NCBI RefSeq assembly: GCF_013359775.1 | Contig: NZ_JABMCI010000071.1 | Coordinates: forward strand, 186,001 to 250,000 | Source of the DNA: Cellulomonas humilata | GTDB lineage: Bacteria; Actinomycetota; Actinomycetes; Actinomycetales; Cellulomonadaceae | Length of the DNA: 64,000 nt | Direction: 5' to 3' | Shown here: in pieces, positions 53,561 to 62,121 of the stretch | Position numbering within the stretch: position 1 is the stretch's first letter | Layout of the letters: the number at the start of each line of letters is the position of its first letter | Program-made: the position numbers and the translations under genes | The notes under the pieces: model-generated | Databases searched by the model: none | What the model saw: the letters and a program-made list of their open reading frames with translations, nothing else | Told to the model about the DNA's origin: nothing

Positions 53561-55437
53561 GCCCGGTCCTCCACGACCTCGAGGGCCTCCTCGTCGGCGG
53601 CCTCGGCAGCGCGCCGCGCCGTCTCCTGCTCGTACGCCGTCGCCAGCTCGCGGTACCCGGGGTCCCGCTCCAACAGCTCGTCGTGGCTCCCGCGGTCGAC
53701 CACCCGGCCGGCGTCGACGTGCACCACCTCGTCGGCCAGGAGCACCGAGGACATGCGGTACGCGACCAGCAGCACGGTAGGGCTCTGCGCCGCGCCGTCA
53801 CCACGCAGGCCGCGCAGGATCGCCTGCTCGATGCGCGGGTCGACGGCCGAGGTCGCGTCGTCGAGTACGAGCACCGCCGGTCGCCTGACCAGCGCGCGGG
53901 CGAGCGCGAGCCGCTGCCGCTGGCCGCCCGAGAGGTTGGCGCCGCGCTCCCCGAGCGGTGCGTCCAGGCCCCCGGGCAGGGCGCGGACGACGTCGTCGAC
54001 ACGCGCCAGCCGCAGGGCGGCCCAGACCGCGTCGTCGTCCGGGGACCCCAGCTCACCGTCGTCGGCCAGCGTGACGTTGGAGCGCACGGTGTCCTCGAAC
54101 ACGAACGTGGACTGCGAGACGAGCGCGACGTGCCGCGCGAGGTCGGCGGGACGGACGTCGCGCAGGTCGAGGCCGTCGACGTGCACCGAGCCGTGCGACG
54201 GGTCGTACAGCCGGTTCACCAACGACACGAGCGTCGTCTTGCCCGCACCCGTCGGGCCCACCACCGCGATCGTGCGGCCCGCGGGGACGTCGAGGTCGAT
54301 GTCGTGCAGCAGCTCCAGCTCCCCGCCGCCGGGCAGCGGCACCGACCGGCCGACGTCGCGCAGCTCGACGCGCGCTCCCCCGGTCGGCGACCACGGCGTG
54401 CTCCCCACGCTCAGGGCGCCCCGCGAGTCGATGACGCGGGCGATCCGGTCGTAGCCGACGAGGGCGCGCGGCAGCTCGCCGAGCACCCAGCCGAACGCCC
54501 GCACCGGCACCGCCAGCAGGGTGAGCAGGTACGCGGCCGCGACCACGTCCCCCGTCCCCACCCGCCCGGCACGGATCTGCACCGTGCCGACCACCAGCAC
54601 CAGGAGCGTGCCCAGGCTCGGGAGCAGGTCGATCACCGGGTCGAACAGCGCCCGAACGACGCCCACGCGGACGTTGGCGTCCCGCAGCGCAGCGGCCCGC
54701 TGCGCGAACCGGGCCTCCTCGCGCGCCTCCGTGCCCAGCGACGTGACCAGGACCGCCGCCTCGAAGCTCTCGTGCGCGATGTCCGCGACCTCGGCGCGCA
54801 GCTGCTGGGCGCGGATCGCCGCCGGAGACATCCGGTTCTGGAACACCACGTTCGCGATGACCGCCAGCGGCAGCACCACCAGCGCCGCCAGCGCCAGCCA
54901 GACGTCGGTGCGCAGCAGCTCGACTGTGGCCACGACGAGCATCACCACGACGCCGATCGCGAACGGCAGCGGGTTGAAGATCGACGTCGCGGCCTCCACG
55001 TCCGCGCTGGCGTTCGACAGGAGCTGACCCGTCGGGTGCTGCCGGTGCCACGCCATCGGCAGGCGCAGGTACTGCCGCGTCACCGCGGCGCGATGGTCCT
55101 CCTGGATCAGGGCGTACCCCTTGCCGGCGAACATGCGCCGCCCGGCGACCGTCACCGCGAGCGTCACCGCGACGAGGGCGATGGCCAGGCCCGCCAGCCA
55201 GATCCGGTCGCGCGCCTGCGCCGATCCCGCCAGCGCAGGGACGACGACCTGGTCCGTGACCGCACCGAGCACCCGGCTCACCACCACCGTGAGCACGCCG
55301 AAGACGGCCGACGTGCCGACGGCCAGGGCGTAGGTGCCGGGGTGGGCGCGCATCCCGCGGCCGATCAGCTGGAACGCTCGACGAGGGACGGAGCCGGTGA
55401 GAGCCACCGACGGTGGTGACGCGTCTCGCGAGGGCAC
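53557..55437 (-). CDS. ABC exporter half-transporter with degenerate ATP site
   Basis: This 626-residue half-transporter has six membrane segments and an ATPase. Walker A is GPTGAGKTT and the signature LSGGQRQRLALARAL. Walker B reads VLVLDDATSAVD, with Asp in place of the catalytic Glu. The H-loop is VAYRMSS, so the usual His is Tyr. Both changes are the mark of the degenerate site in heterodimeric exporters. It partners with the product encoded at 51743-53560. ATG at 55437 is used. With hisI three bases after the second gene, the exporter may be transcribed with hisI-trpE. Confidence 0.92.
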   Translation of the reverse strand: MPSRDASPPSVALTGSVPRRAFQLIGRGMRAHPGTYALAVGTSAVFGVLTVVVSRVLGAVTDQVVVPALAGSAQARDRIWLAGLAIALVAVTLAVTVAGRRMFAGKGYALIQEDHRAAVTRQYLRLPMAWHRQHPTGQLLSNASADVEAATSIFNPLPFAIGVVVMLVVATVELLRTDVWLALAALVVLPLAVIANVVFQNRMSPAAIRAQQLRAEVADIAHESFEAAVLVTSLGTEAREEARFAQRAAALRDANVRVGVVRALFDPVIDLLPSLGTLLVLVVGTVQIRAGRVGTGDVVAAAYLLTLLAVPVRAFGWVLGELPRALVGYDRIARVIDSRGALSVGSTPWSPTGGARVELRDVGRSVPLPGGGELELLHDIDLDVPAGRTIAVVGPTGAGKTTLVSLVNRLYDPSHGSVHVDGLDLRDVRPADLARHVALVSQSTFVFEDTVRSNVTLADDGELGSPDDDAVWAALRLARVDDVVRALPGGLDAPLGERGANLSGGQRQRLALARALVRRPAVLVLDDATSAVDPRIEQAILRGLRGDGAAQSPTVLLVAYRMSSVLLADEVVHVDAGRVVDRGSHDELLERDPGYRELATAYEQETARRAAEAADEEALEVVEDRA

Positions 55438-55541
55438 GACAGGACCTTCCGTGGAGCTGGTGGGGGTGCCGTCATCCTCTCACGGTGGTGCGAGCGCTTA
55501 CCCGTCACGCGGCGCTGCCGCTCGCGTGCGATCCTGCGGGG

Positions 55542-56201
55542 ATGACCTGGCACGAGATCGAACGCGAGCAGCTCGCGCAGGCCCTCCGCGACGTCACCCC
55601 CGACGCACCGACGCTCTGCGAGGGCTGGCAGGCACGCCATCTCGCGGCGCACGTCGTGCTGCGGGAGCGCAACGCGCTGGTGGGCGCCGGGATCGCCGTG
55701 CCCGCCCTCGCGGCCCTCGCCGAGAGCCGGATCGCCGCGCTCGCCGACCAGGCGACGACCGAGGGCACGTACCGGGACCTGGTGGCCCGCGTCGCCGACC
55801 GTCCGGCAGCGTGGCACCCGGCCGCCTGGGTCGCCGAGGCCACCGACATGATCGAGTTCTTCGTGCACACCGAGGACGTGCGCCGGGGCGCGGGTCCGGT
55901 GGCGGCACGCGAGCTGGACCCCGAGCTGGTCGAGGCGCTCTGGGGCCAGCTGAAGCGGTCCGGGACGCTGCGCCTGCGCAAGGTGCCGGTGGGCGTCGTC
56001 CTGGTCCGCACGGACGGCGTCCGCCACCACCTGCGGTCGCCGAAGGGTGGTCGCTCCGGAGAGCACGGCACCGTCGTGGTCCGCGGCGACGTCGGCGAGC
56101 TGGCGCTCTACCTGTTCGGCCGCGGGGCGGCTGCCGACGTCGAGATCGACGGGGATCGCAGCGACGTCACCGCGATCGAGAAGGTCCTGCCCTCCCGCTA
56201 G
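55542..56201 (+). CDS. TIGR03085-type metal-binding protein (MDMPI-like)
   Basis: This 219-residue DinB/maleylpyruvate-isomerase-like protein starts MTWHEIEREQLAQALRD, with TLCEGWQARHLAAHVVLRERN at about residues 24-44 and AWVAEATDMIEFFVHTEDVRRG carrying the other His. This pattern is that of the TIGR03085 family in actinobacteria. ATG at 55542 has GGGG upstream; the open frame extends left but has no likely start. It converges with the FKBP gene, sharing bases 56198-56201 for the two stops. Reaction unknown; thiol chemistry is suspected. Confidence 0.83.
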   Translation: MTWHEIEREQLAQALRDVTPDAPTLCEGWQARHLAAHVVLRERNALVGAGIAVPALAALAESRIAALADQATTEGTYRDLVARVADRPAAWHPAAWVAEATDMIEFFVHTEDVRRGAGPVAARELDPELVEALWGQLKRSGTLRLRKVPVGVVLVRTDGVRHHLRSPKGGRSGEHGTVVVRGDVGELALYLFGRGAAADVEIDGDRSDVTAIEKVLPSR

Positions 56202-57082
56202 CCGGCGGCCTGCTCCGGGTGCCCGGTGGCCAGGATGTCGACCACGAACGCGACCGTCTGACCGGCCAGCTCCTCGCTGTCGGTGACGCCGAGCGCGTAG
56301 GTGGGCGGGACGACGAGCATCACCTGGCTGCCCACGGGCTGGTCGACCAGGCCCTCGGCCCACGCCTGGACGTCCTGGAGGGAGAACGAGACCGGGAGCC
56401 CGTGCGACCACGTCGAGTCGAACGCCTCCCCCGTCGTCCACGCGAAGCCGGTGTACTGCACGGTCACCACGTCGGTGGCGCCCACCTGCTCACCGGCGCC
56501 GCGCACCAGCGGCTGGGCGACGAGCGTGGTCGGCGGCTCGGTGCCGGTGGGGGTGATCGACGGGGAACCCGACGCATCCAGCGTGACCACGGGCAGGTCC
56601 GCGCGCACCGGCGCCGGTGTGCCGTCCGCGCGGGTGGGCAGCACGTCGACGACCGTCACGGTGGGGTAGTCCGTCGCGCCCGACCCGCTGCCCGGGCTCA
56701 CCTGGAGCAGCCGCGCACCCACCTGCTGACCGCGCAGCGTCTTGTACAGGTCCGTGCCGAGGTCCTCCTCGGTCAGCAGCATCGCCGTCGGGTTGGTGGA
56801 GTAGCTCTCCTTGACCAGGGAGGCGTCCGTGGCGTCCTCCAGCCAGAAGTCGATGAGCACCGGCGCACCCTCCACCAGCTCGGCTCCCGTGCCCGGCCAG
56901 ATCTGCTCCGTGCGCGTCTCGTCCACCTGCAACGGCGTGACGTACGTGATCGTCGGCGCCTCGCCCGGCTCCCCGGACACCGTCACCGCTGCCGGTTCCG
57001 TCGCCGGAGGGGTGCACCCGGCGAGGGTCAGCAGAGCGATCGCCACACCGGCGACCAGGGCGCGGCCCTGAAGTCGTCGCAC
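56198..57082 (-). CDS. FKBP-type peptidyl-prolyl isomerase lipoprotein
   Basis: This 294-residue protein has a lipobox ending in Leu-Ala-Gly-Cys at about residue 20, so the enzyme is anchored outside the membrane. Two FKBP-like regions follow. The first, about residues 55-140, is degraded (LVEGAPVLIDFWLEDATDASLVKESY). The second, 195-285, has VVTVQYTGFAWTTGEAFDSTW and VGSQVMLVVPPTYALG. GTG at 57082 has GGAAGGAA upstream. Genes of this kind commonly flank pafA in actinobacteria. It should aid folding of exported proteins; no link to pupylation is proven. Confidence 0.88.
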   Translation of the reverse strand: MRRLQGRALVAGVAIALLTLAGCTPPATEPAAVTVSGEPGEAPTITYVTPLQVDETRTEQIWPGTGAELVEGAPVLIDFWLEDATDASLVKESYSTNPTAMLLTEEDLGTDLYKTLRGQQVGARLLQVSPGSGSGATDYPTVTVVDVLPTRADGTPAPVRADLPVVTLDASGSPSITPTGTEPPTTLVAQPLVRGAGEQVGATDVVTVQYTGFAWTTGEAFDSTWSHGLPVSFSLQDVQAWAEGLVDQPVGSQVMLVVPPTYALGVTDSEELAGQTVAFVVDILATGHPEQAAG

Positions 57083-57162
57083 GTCGTTCCTTCCAGCTGC
57101 TGGGTCCGTCCCGCTGTCGCGCAAGACCGCCACACTGTACGGCGCCGTCCTGGGCGCGCGTC

Positions 57163-58524
57163 CTACATCGACTCGATGAGCCGGTCCACCCGCTCGTCGA
57201 CGCTGCGGAACGGGTCCTTGCACAGGACGGTGCGCTGGGCCTGGTCGTTGAGCTTGAGGTGCACCCAGTCGACGGTGTAGTCGCGGCGCGCGTCCTGGGC
57301 GGCGCGCACGAAGTCGCCCCGGAGCTTGGCGCGGGTGGTCTGCGGCGGCACCGCGGTCGCCTCGAAGATCTCCAGGTCGGTGGTCACCCGCTCGACCAGG
57401 CCCTTGGCGGCGAGCAGGTTGTAGAGGCCCTCGGTGCGGGAGATGTCGTGGTAGGCCAGGTCGAGGCGCTGCACCCGCACGTCCGACAGCTCCAGGTCGT
57501 GCTTGGCGCGGTACCGCTCGATGAGCCGGTACTTGATCACCCAGTCCAGCTCACGGTCCACGAGCGTCAGGTCGCCCGTGCGCATGGCGCGCAGCCCACG
57601 CTCCCACAGGTCGAGAACCTGCTTGTTCTCCGGGCTCGGACCGCCCTCGGAGGCCAGGAAGTCCGTCACGCGGGTGAGGTACTCCTCCTGGAGGTCGATC
57701 GCCGTGACCGTCCGGCCGTTCGCCATGGTCACCGGGTGCATCCCCGTGAGGTCGTGGCTGATCTCCCGGATGGCGCGGATGGGGTTCTCGAGTGCCATCT
57801 CCCGCATGGGGACACCCGCCTCGATCATCCGCAGCAGCAGGTCCGTGGTGCCGACCTTGAGCATCGTCGTGGTCTCGGACATCGACGAGTCGCCCACGAT
57901 CACGTGCAGGCGTCGGTAGTGCTCGGCGTCCGCGTGCGGCTCGTCGCGCGTGTTGATGATGGGACGGGACCGGGTGGTGGCGCTGGAGACCGCCTCCCAG
58001 ATGTGGTCGGCCCGCTGCGACAGGCAGTACACGGCCCCGCGCGGGGTGGTGAGCACCTTGCCGGCGCCCGTGAGGATCTGGCGCGTGATGAGGAACGGGA
58101 CCAGCACGTCCGACAGCCGCGAGAAGTCGCCCTGCCGGCGCACCAGGTAGTTCTCGTGGCAGCCGTAGGAGTTGCCCGCCGAGTCGGTGTTGTTCTTGAA
58201 CAGGTGGATGGTGCCCGGCAGGCCCTCGTGCTCGAGCCGCTGCTGCGCGTCCGCGACGAGCCCCTCCAGGATGCGCTCGCCCGCGCGGTCGTGCGTCACC
58301 AGCTGGCGGACGTCGTCGCACTCGGCGGTGGCGTACTCCGGGTGGGAGCCCACGTCGAGGTACAGCCGCGACCCGTTGCGCAGGAACACGTTCGAGGAGC
58401 GGCCCCACGCGACGACCTTGCGGAACAGGTAGCGCGCGACCTCGTCGGCCGACAGCCCGCGACCGTCCTGGGCGGCGCACGTCACGCCGTACTCCGTCTC
58501 CAGGCCGAAGATCCGTCTGTCCAT
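57163..58524 (-). CDS. pafA: Pup--protein ligase
   Basis: This 453-residue carboxylate-amine-ligase-like enzyme joins the C-terminal Glu of Pup to substrate lysines using ATP. The N-terminal IFGLETEYGV supplies metal-binding Glu, SRLYLDVGSHPEYATAECD has the catalytic Asp region, and NNTDSAGNSYGCHENYL, ITRQILTGAGKV and RPIINTRDEPHADAEHYRRLHVIVGDSSMSE follow in order. ATG at 58524 has GGAGGGG upstream. It begins 45 bases below prcA and closes the minus-strand Pup-proteasome series. Confidence 0.96.
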   Translation of the reverse strand: MDRRIFGLETEYGVTCAAQDGRGLSADEVARYLFRKVVAWGRSSNVFLRNGSRLYLDVGSHPEYATAECDDVRQLVTHDRAGERILEGLVADAQQRLEHEGLPGTIHLFKNNTDSAGNSYGCHENYLVRRQGDFSRLSDVLVPFLITRQILTGAGKVLTTPRGAVYCLSQRADHIWEAVSSATTRSRPIINTRDEPHADAEHYRRLHVIVGDSSMSETTTMLKVGTTDLLLRMIEAGVPMREMALENPIRAIREISHDLTGMHPVTMANGRTVTAIDLQEEYLTRVTDFLASEGGPSPENKQVLDLWERGLRAMRTGDLTLVDRELDWVIKYRLIERYRAKHDLELSDVRVQRLDLAYHDISRTEGLYNLLAAKGLVERVTTDLEIFEATAVPPQTTRAKLRGDFVRAAQDARRDYTVDWVHLKLNDQAQRTVLCKDPFRSVDERVDRLIESM

Positions 58525-58569
58525 CGCCGTGCTCCCCTCCGTTCGACCCCGCGCCCCGGACCGCTTCGA

Positions 58570-59271
58570 TCAGTCTGCGTCGAGCAGGTCCTCCAGCAAC
58601 GCCCCCGCGAGCCGTCGGAAGGTGCGCCGCGGCCGTGTGCGGTCGAGCACCGCGACCTCGAGCTGCACCGCGGGGATCGTCCGAGCCTCGCCGCCCTCGT
58701 CCGCCGGGGAGCCGAGCGTCCGCACGGCGAGCGCCAGGACCTCCGGAAGGGTGAGCCCGGCGCGCCACTCCTGCGCCAGCAGCCCGCCGAGCCGCTCGGC
58801 CTGGCCGCCCATCACGACGTAGCCGTGCTCGTCGGTCACCGAGCCGTCGTACGCGAGCCGGTAGATCTGGTCACCCGCCGCCGCCCGCCCCACCTCGGCC
58901 ACGACGATCTCGACCTCCAGCGGCTTGGACTCGGTGGTGAACGACGTGCCGAGCGTCTGCGCGTAGGCGTTGGCCAGCCCGCGCGCGGTGACGTCCTCGC
59001 GGTCGTAGGAGTACCCCCGCAGGTCGGCGTAGCGCACGCCGGCCACCCGCAGGTTCTCGAACTCGTTGTACTTGCCGACGGCCGCGAAGCCGATCCGGTC
59101 GTAGATCTCCGAGATCTTGTGCAGCGCGCGCGACGCGTTCTCGGTGGCGAACGCGATCCCGTCGTCGTACTGGAGGACGACGACGGACCGGCCGCGGGCG
59201 ATGCCCTTGCGGGCGTAGTCCGCCCGGTCCTTCATCAGCTGCTCGGGCGAGACGTAGAACGGCATGCTCAT
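58570..59271 (-). CDS. prcA: Proteasome subunit alpha
   Basis: This 233-residue ring subunit forms the outer gates of the 20S core. MPFYVSPEQLMKDRADYARKGIARGRSVVVLQYDDGIAF has the typical N-terminal gating tail and Tyr/Asp-rich start, and GYSYDREDVTARGLANAYAQTLG is family-specific. It lacks the catalytic Thr, as expected. ATG at 59271 overlaps the prcB stop as ATGA. The C-terminus ends with an acidic LLEDLLDAD tail. Works with prcB and the ARC ATPase. Confidence 0.96.
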   Translation of the reverse strand: MSMPFYVSPEQLMKDRADYARKGIARGRSVVVLQYDDGIAFATENASRALHKISEIYDRIGFAAVGKYNEFENLRVAGVRYADLRGYSYDREDVTARGLANAYAQTLGTSFTTESKPLEVEIVVAEVGRAAAGDQIYRLAYDGSVTDEHGYVVMGGQAERLGGLLAQEWRAGLTLPEVLALAVRTLGSPADEGGEARTIPAVQLEVAVLDRTRPRRTFRRLAGALLEDLLDAD

Positions 59272-60101
59272 CGCGCACCCCCCCGACCCTCGTGCGAGCG
59301 GCGGCGTTCCTGCTCGATCTGCTCCGCGACCGCGGCGAGGTCGGCGTCGCTGACCCGCAGGTACCCGGACTCCGTGACGGTCGCGACGACCGGCCAGATG
59401 CCCCGCGTGTGGTCCGGTCCGCCGGTGGCGGAGTCGTCGTCGGCCGCGTCCACGAGCGCCTCGACGGCCACGCGGACCGCGCCGGGGGCGTCCAGCCCCG
59501 GCCGCCACAGCTTCTTGAGCGAGCCCCGCGCGAACACCGAGCCCGAGCCGACCGCGTGGTGGTCGTGCTCCTCGTAGCGCCCGCCCGTGACGTCGTAGGA
59601 GAAGATCCGGCCGAGCCGGCGGTCCAGGTCGAAGCCGCCGAACAGCGGCACGACGGCCAGACCCTGCATCGCCATGCCGAGGTTGCCGCGGATCATCGTG
59701 GCGAGCCGGTTGGCCTTGCCGTCGAGCGACAGCAGGCTGCCCTCGATCTTCTCGTAGTGCTCGAGCTCCAGCTGGAACAGCCGGACCAGCTCCACGGCGA
59801 GCCCTGCGGTGCCGGCGATGCCGACGGCCGAGTACTCGTCGGCCGGGAAGACCTTCTCGATCTCCCGGCTGGCGATCATCGAGCCCATGGTCGCCCGGCG
59901 GTCGCCCGCCATCACGATCCCGCCGTCGAAGGCGAGCGCCAGGATCGTGGTGCCGTGCGGCGCCTGCACGTCGCCGGACGGCCGGTTACCCGGCAGCAGC
60001 TGGGGGGCGTGGCCGGACAGGAACTCCACGAACGACGACGAGCCGGGGGTAGTGAACGCGTGCGGCAGCCGCCCGGAAGCGGACGTGTCGTGTGAGCTCA
60101 T
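59268..60101 (-). CDS. prcB: Proteasome subunit beta
   Basis: This 277-residue proteolytic subunit has a 50-residue propeptide that is cut before Thr51 in APHGTTILALAF; Thr51 is the catalytic nucleophile. FDGGIVMAGDRRATMG, EIEKVFPADEYSAVGIAGTAG and AVGSGSVFARGSLKKL are core. Fourteen PrcB and fourteen PrcA make the particle. ATG at 60101 lies six bases below the pup stop, so pup-prcB-prcA are probably one transcript. Confidence 0.97.
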   Translation of the reverse strand: MSSHDTSASGRLPHAFTTPGSSSFVEFLSGHAPQLLPGNRPSGDVQAPHGTTILALAFDGGIVMAGDRRATMGSMIASREIEKVFPADEYSAVGIAGTAGLAVELVRLFQLELEHYEKIEGSLLSLDGKANRLATMIRGNLGMAMQGLAVVPLFGGFDLDRRLGRIFSYDVTGGRYEEHDHHAVGSGSVFARGSLKKLWRPGLDAPGAVRVAVEALVDAADDDSATGGPDHTRGIWPVVATVTESGYLRVSDADLAAVAEQIEQERRRSHEGRGGAR

Positions 60102-60107
60102 CGGCGG

Positions 60108-60305
60108 TCACTGACCACCCTTCTGCACGAACCCGCGCACGAACTGCTCGGCGTTGGACTCCAGGACGTCGTCGATCTCGTCGAGCAGCGCGTCCACCTC
60201 CGCGTCCCGCGACTGCGCGGCAGGCGCTGCCGGGGTGGGCGTGTCCGGGCCGTCGTCCGGCTCCGCGTCCTCGCGGCGCGGGCGTACGTGTTCCTGACCA
60301 GCCAT
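60108..60305 (-). CDS. pup: Prokaryotic ubiquitin-like protein Pup
   Basis: This 65-residue disordered modifier ends in Gly-Gly-Gln. The final Gln must be deamidated by Dop before PafA can attach it. The C-terminal half DALLDEIDDVLESNAEQFVRGFVQ is the helix bound by the ARC coiled coil. ATG at 60305 has GGGAGGTCACC directly upstream, an excellent ribosome site. A -10-like TAGGGT lies at 60347-60342 on the minus strand. Confidence 0.97.
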   Translation of the reverse strand: MAGQEHVRPRREDAEPDDGPDTPTPAAPAAQSRDAEVDALLDEIDDVLESNAEQFVRGFVQKGGQ

Positions 60306-60341
60306 GGTGACCTCCCGGGTGCCAGACGACGTGCTGAGCCC

Positions 60342-60347
60342 ACCCTA
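60342..60347 (-). promoter_or_regulatory. Possible -10 box of pup
   Basis: TAGGGT on the minus strand, within CCTAGGGTGG, lies about 37 bases before the pup start. The same ten bases occur before dop, and TAGGGT also before arc. No -35 consensus is visible. Confidence 0.4.
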
Positions 60348-60469
60348 GGCCCATCTTCCGACGCTCCCGGTCCCGACGCCCACGGTGCGGACGGGCGGGC
60401 GGGCGAACTTGGAGCGACGACCGCGCGATGCTGCGACCGGCGCCGGCTCGCCGTGCACGCCGACGTCCG

Positions 60470-62071
60470 CTAGGCGCCCAGCGCGTCGAGCAGGGCCGTG
60501 GCGTCGGGGCTGCGGTCCAGCAGCGCACCCACGTGTGCCTGCGTCCCCCGCAACGGGTCGCGCATCGGCACCCGCTGGAGCGTGGCCGCGCCGGGCACGT
60601 CGAACACGACGGAGTCCCAGCTCGCAGCCGAGATCTCGGTGCCGTACCGGGCCACCGCCTCGCCACGGAAGTACGCCCGGGTGTCCGTCGGTGGGTGCAG
60701 GACGGCATCGGCCACCCGCTCGCCGGTCACCAGCAGCTCGACGGCGCCGGCCTGGACCAGCCGGTGGTAGAGGCCGCGCTCGGGCCGGACGTCGGACCAC
60801 TGGAGGTCCATCGCGGCCAGGCGCGGGTGGTCCCACGCCAGCTGGTCGCGTCGTCGCATCCCCTCCAGCAGCCGGAGCTTGGCCAGCCACTCGACCTCGC
60901 GGGCGCACGACGCCGGGTCGGTCTCGAGCCGGTCGAGCAGCGACTCCCACCGCGCCAGCACGTCCGCGGTCTGCGCGTCGGGCTCCTCGCCGACGTGCGC
61001 CAGCGCCGCGAGGACCGCCGCGAGGTACTCGCGCTGGACCTCCAGAGCGGTCAACCGGCGACCGTCCGCCAGCTCGAGCCGTGAGGTGAGCGTCACGTCG
61101 TGGCTGACCACGTGGACGGCGTGCACCGGGTCGCGCAGGGCCAGCCGGTCGACCGCCGCGAGCGCACCCCCGGAACCCCCCTCGGCGACCGCCCGCTCGA
61201 TGAGCCACAGGACCAGCGACGTGGTGCCCAGCCGCAGGTAGGTGGCCGCCTCCAGCATGGTCGCGTCGCCGATGATCACGTGCAGCCGACGCCACCGGTC
61301 CGGGTCCGCGTGGGGCTCGTCGCGCGTGTTGATGATCGGGCGGCGCAGGGTGGTCTCCAGGCCGATCTCAGCCTCCATGTAGTCGGCGCGCTGCGACAGC
61401 TGGAACCCGGCCTCCTCGCCGCGCTGGCCGAGCCCGACCCGGCCGGCCCCCGTGAACACCTGGCGGGTGACGAAGAACGGGATCAGCCGGGCCGCGAGGT
61501 CGTTGAACGGCACCGCCCGGTCCACGAGGTAGTTCTCGTGCATGCCGTAGGTGGCGCCCTTGCCGTCCACGTTGTTCTTGTAGAGGGCGACGTCGGGCAG
61601 TGCCGTGGTCGACGCGAGCGCGCGGACCGACGCGAGCATGACGCGCTCGCCGGCCCGGTCCCACAGGACGGCGTCGAGCGGGTTGGTGACCTCCGGCGAG
61701 GAGTACTCCGGGTGCGCGTGGTCGACGTAGAGGCGCGCGCCGTTGGTGAGGATGACGTTGGCGGCGCCGGGGTCCTCGTACTCCTCTGTCGTGGCCCGGG
61801 GCAGGGCCTGAGGGCCGTCGCCCGACGGTGCCGGCGTCTCCGGGTCGTCCGTGAGCATCGACGGGTGTGCCGACGCCAGGTGGAACCCGCGGGCGTCGTG
61901 CAGCGGGTCCTCGTCGTCGTAGTCCCAGCGCGCCTTCGTGCGCGCACCCTCGCGGGCGGCGGCGTGCACCGCGACCACGTGGCTCGACAGGAGCATCGGG
62001 TTGGCCAGCGGACGTCCGGGCTGGAGGATCCCGTACTCGGTCTCGATCCCCATCACGCGGCGCACGGTCAC
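60470..62071 (-). CDS. dop: Deamidase/depupylase Dop
   Basis: This 533-residue PafA homolog deamidates the C-terminal Gln of Pup and also removes Pup from substrates. VMGIETEYGILQPG begins the fold, with VILTNGARLYVDHAHPEYSSPEV, ALYKNNVDGKGATYGMHENYL, FFVTRQVFTGAGRV and RPIINTRDEPHADPDRWRRLHVI as in Dop enzymes. An insert near residues 45-95 with DDPETPAPSGDGPQALPRA is the extra Dop loop region. GTG at 62071 has no ribosome site and lies seven bases after a TAGGGT -10 box, suggesting a leaderless mRNA. Confidence 0.96.
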   Translation of the reverse strand: MTVRRVMGIETEYGILQPGRPLANPMLLSSHVVAVHAAAREGARTKARWDYDDEDPLHDARGFHLASAHPSMLTDDPETPAPSGDGPQALPRATTEEYEDPGAANVILTNGARLYVDHAHPEYSSPEVTNPLDAVLWDRAGERVMLASVRALASTTALPDVALYKNNVDGKGATYGMHENYLVDRAVPFNDLAARLIPFFVTRQVFTGAGRVGLGQRGEEAGFQLSQRADYMEAEIGLETTLRRPIINTRDEPHADPDRWRRLHVIIGDATMLEAATYLRLGTTSLVLWLIERAVAEGGSGGALAAVDRLALRDPVHAVHVVSHDVTLTSRLELADGRRLTALEVQREYLAAVLAALAHVGEEPDAQTADVLARWESLLDRLETDPASCAREVEWLAKLRLLEGMRRRDQLAWDHPRLAAMDLQWSDVRPERGLYHRLVQAGAVELLVTGERVADAVLHPPTDTRAYFRGEAVARYGTEISAASWDSVVFDVPGAATLQRVPMRDPLRGTQAHVGALLDRSPDATALLDALGA

Positions 62072-62076
62072 CCGTC

Positions 62077-62088
62077 CACCCTAGGGTG
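62077..62088 (-). promoter_or_regulatory. dop promoter -10 region within a palindrome
   Basis: CACCCTAGGGTG is a perfect 12-base palindrome whose TAGGGT (minus strand, 62083-62078) is a good -10 box placed seven bases before the dop GTG. The palindrome may also be a regulator site. Confidence 0.45.
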
Positions 62089-62121
62089 CTGTGACAGTGC
62101 GGCCGTGCCGGTGTCCGTCCG

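Noticed and set aside
57259..59577. Long open frame opposite pafA and prcA
   Set aside because: Antisense to well-defined proteasome genes; no plausible protein features.
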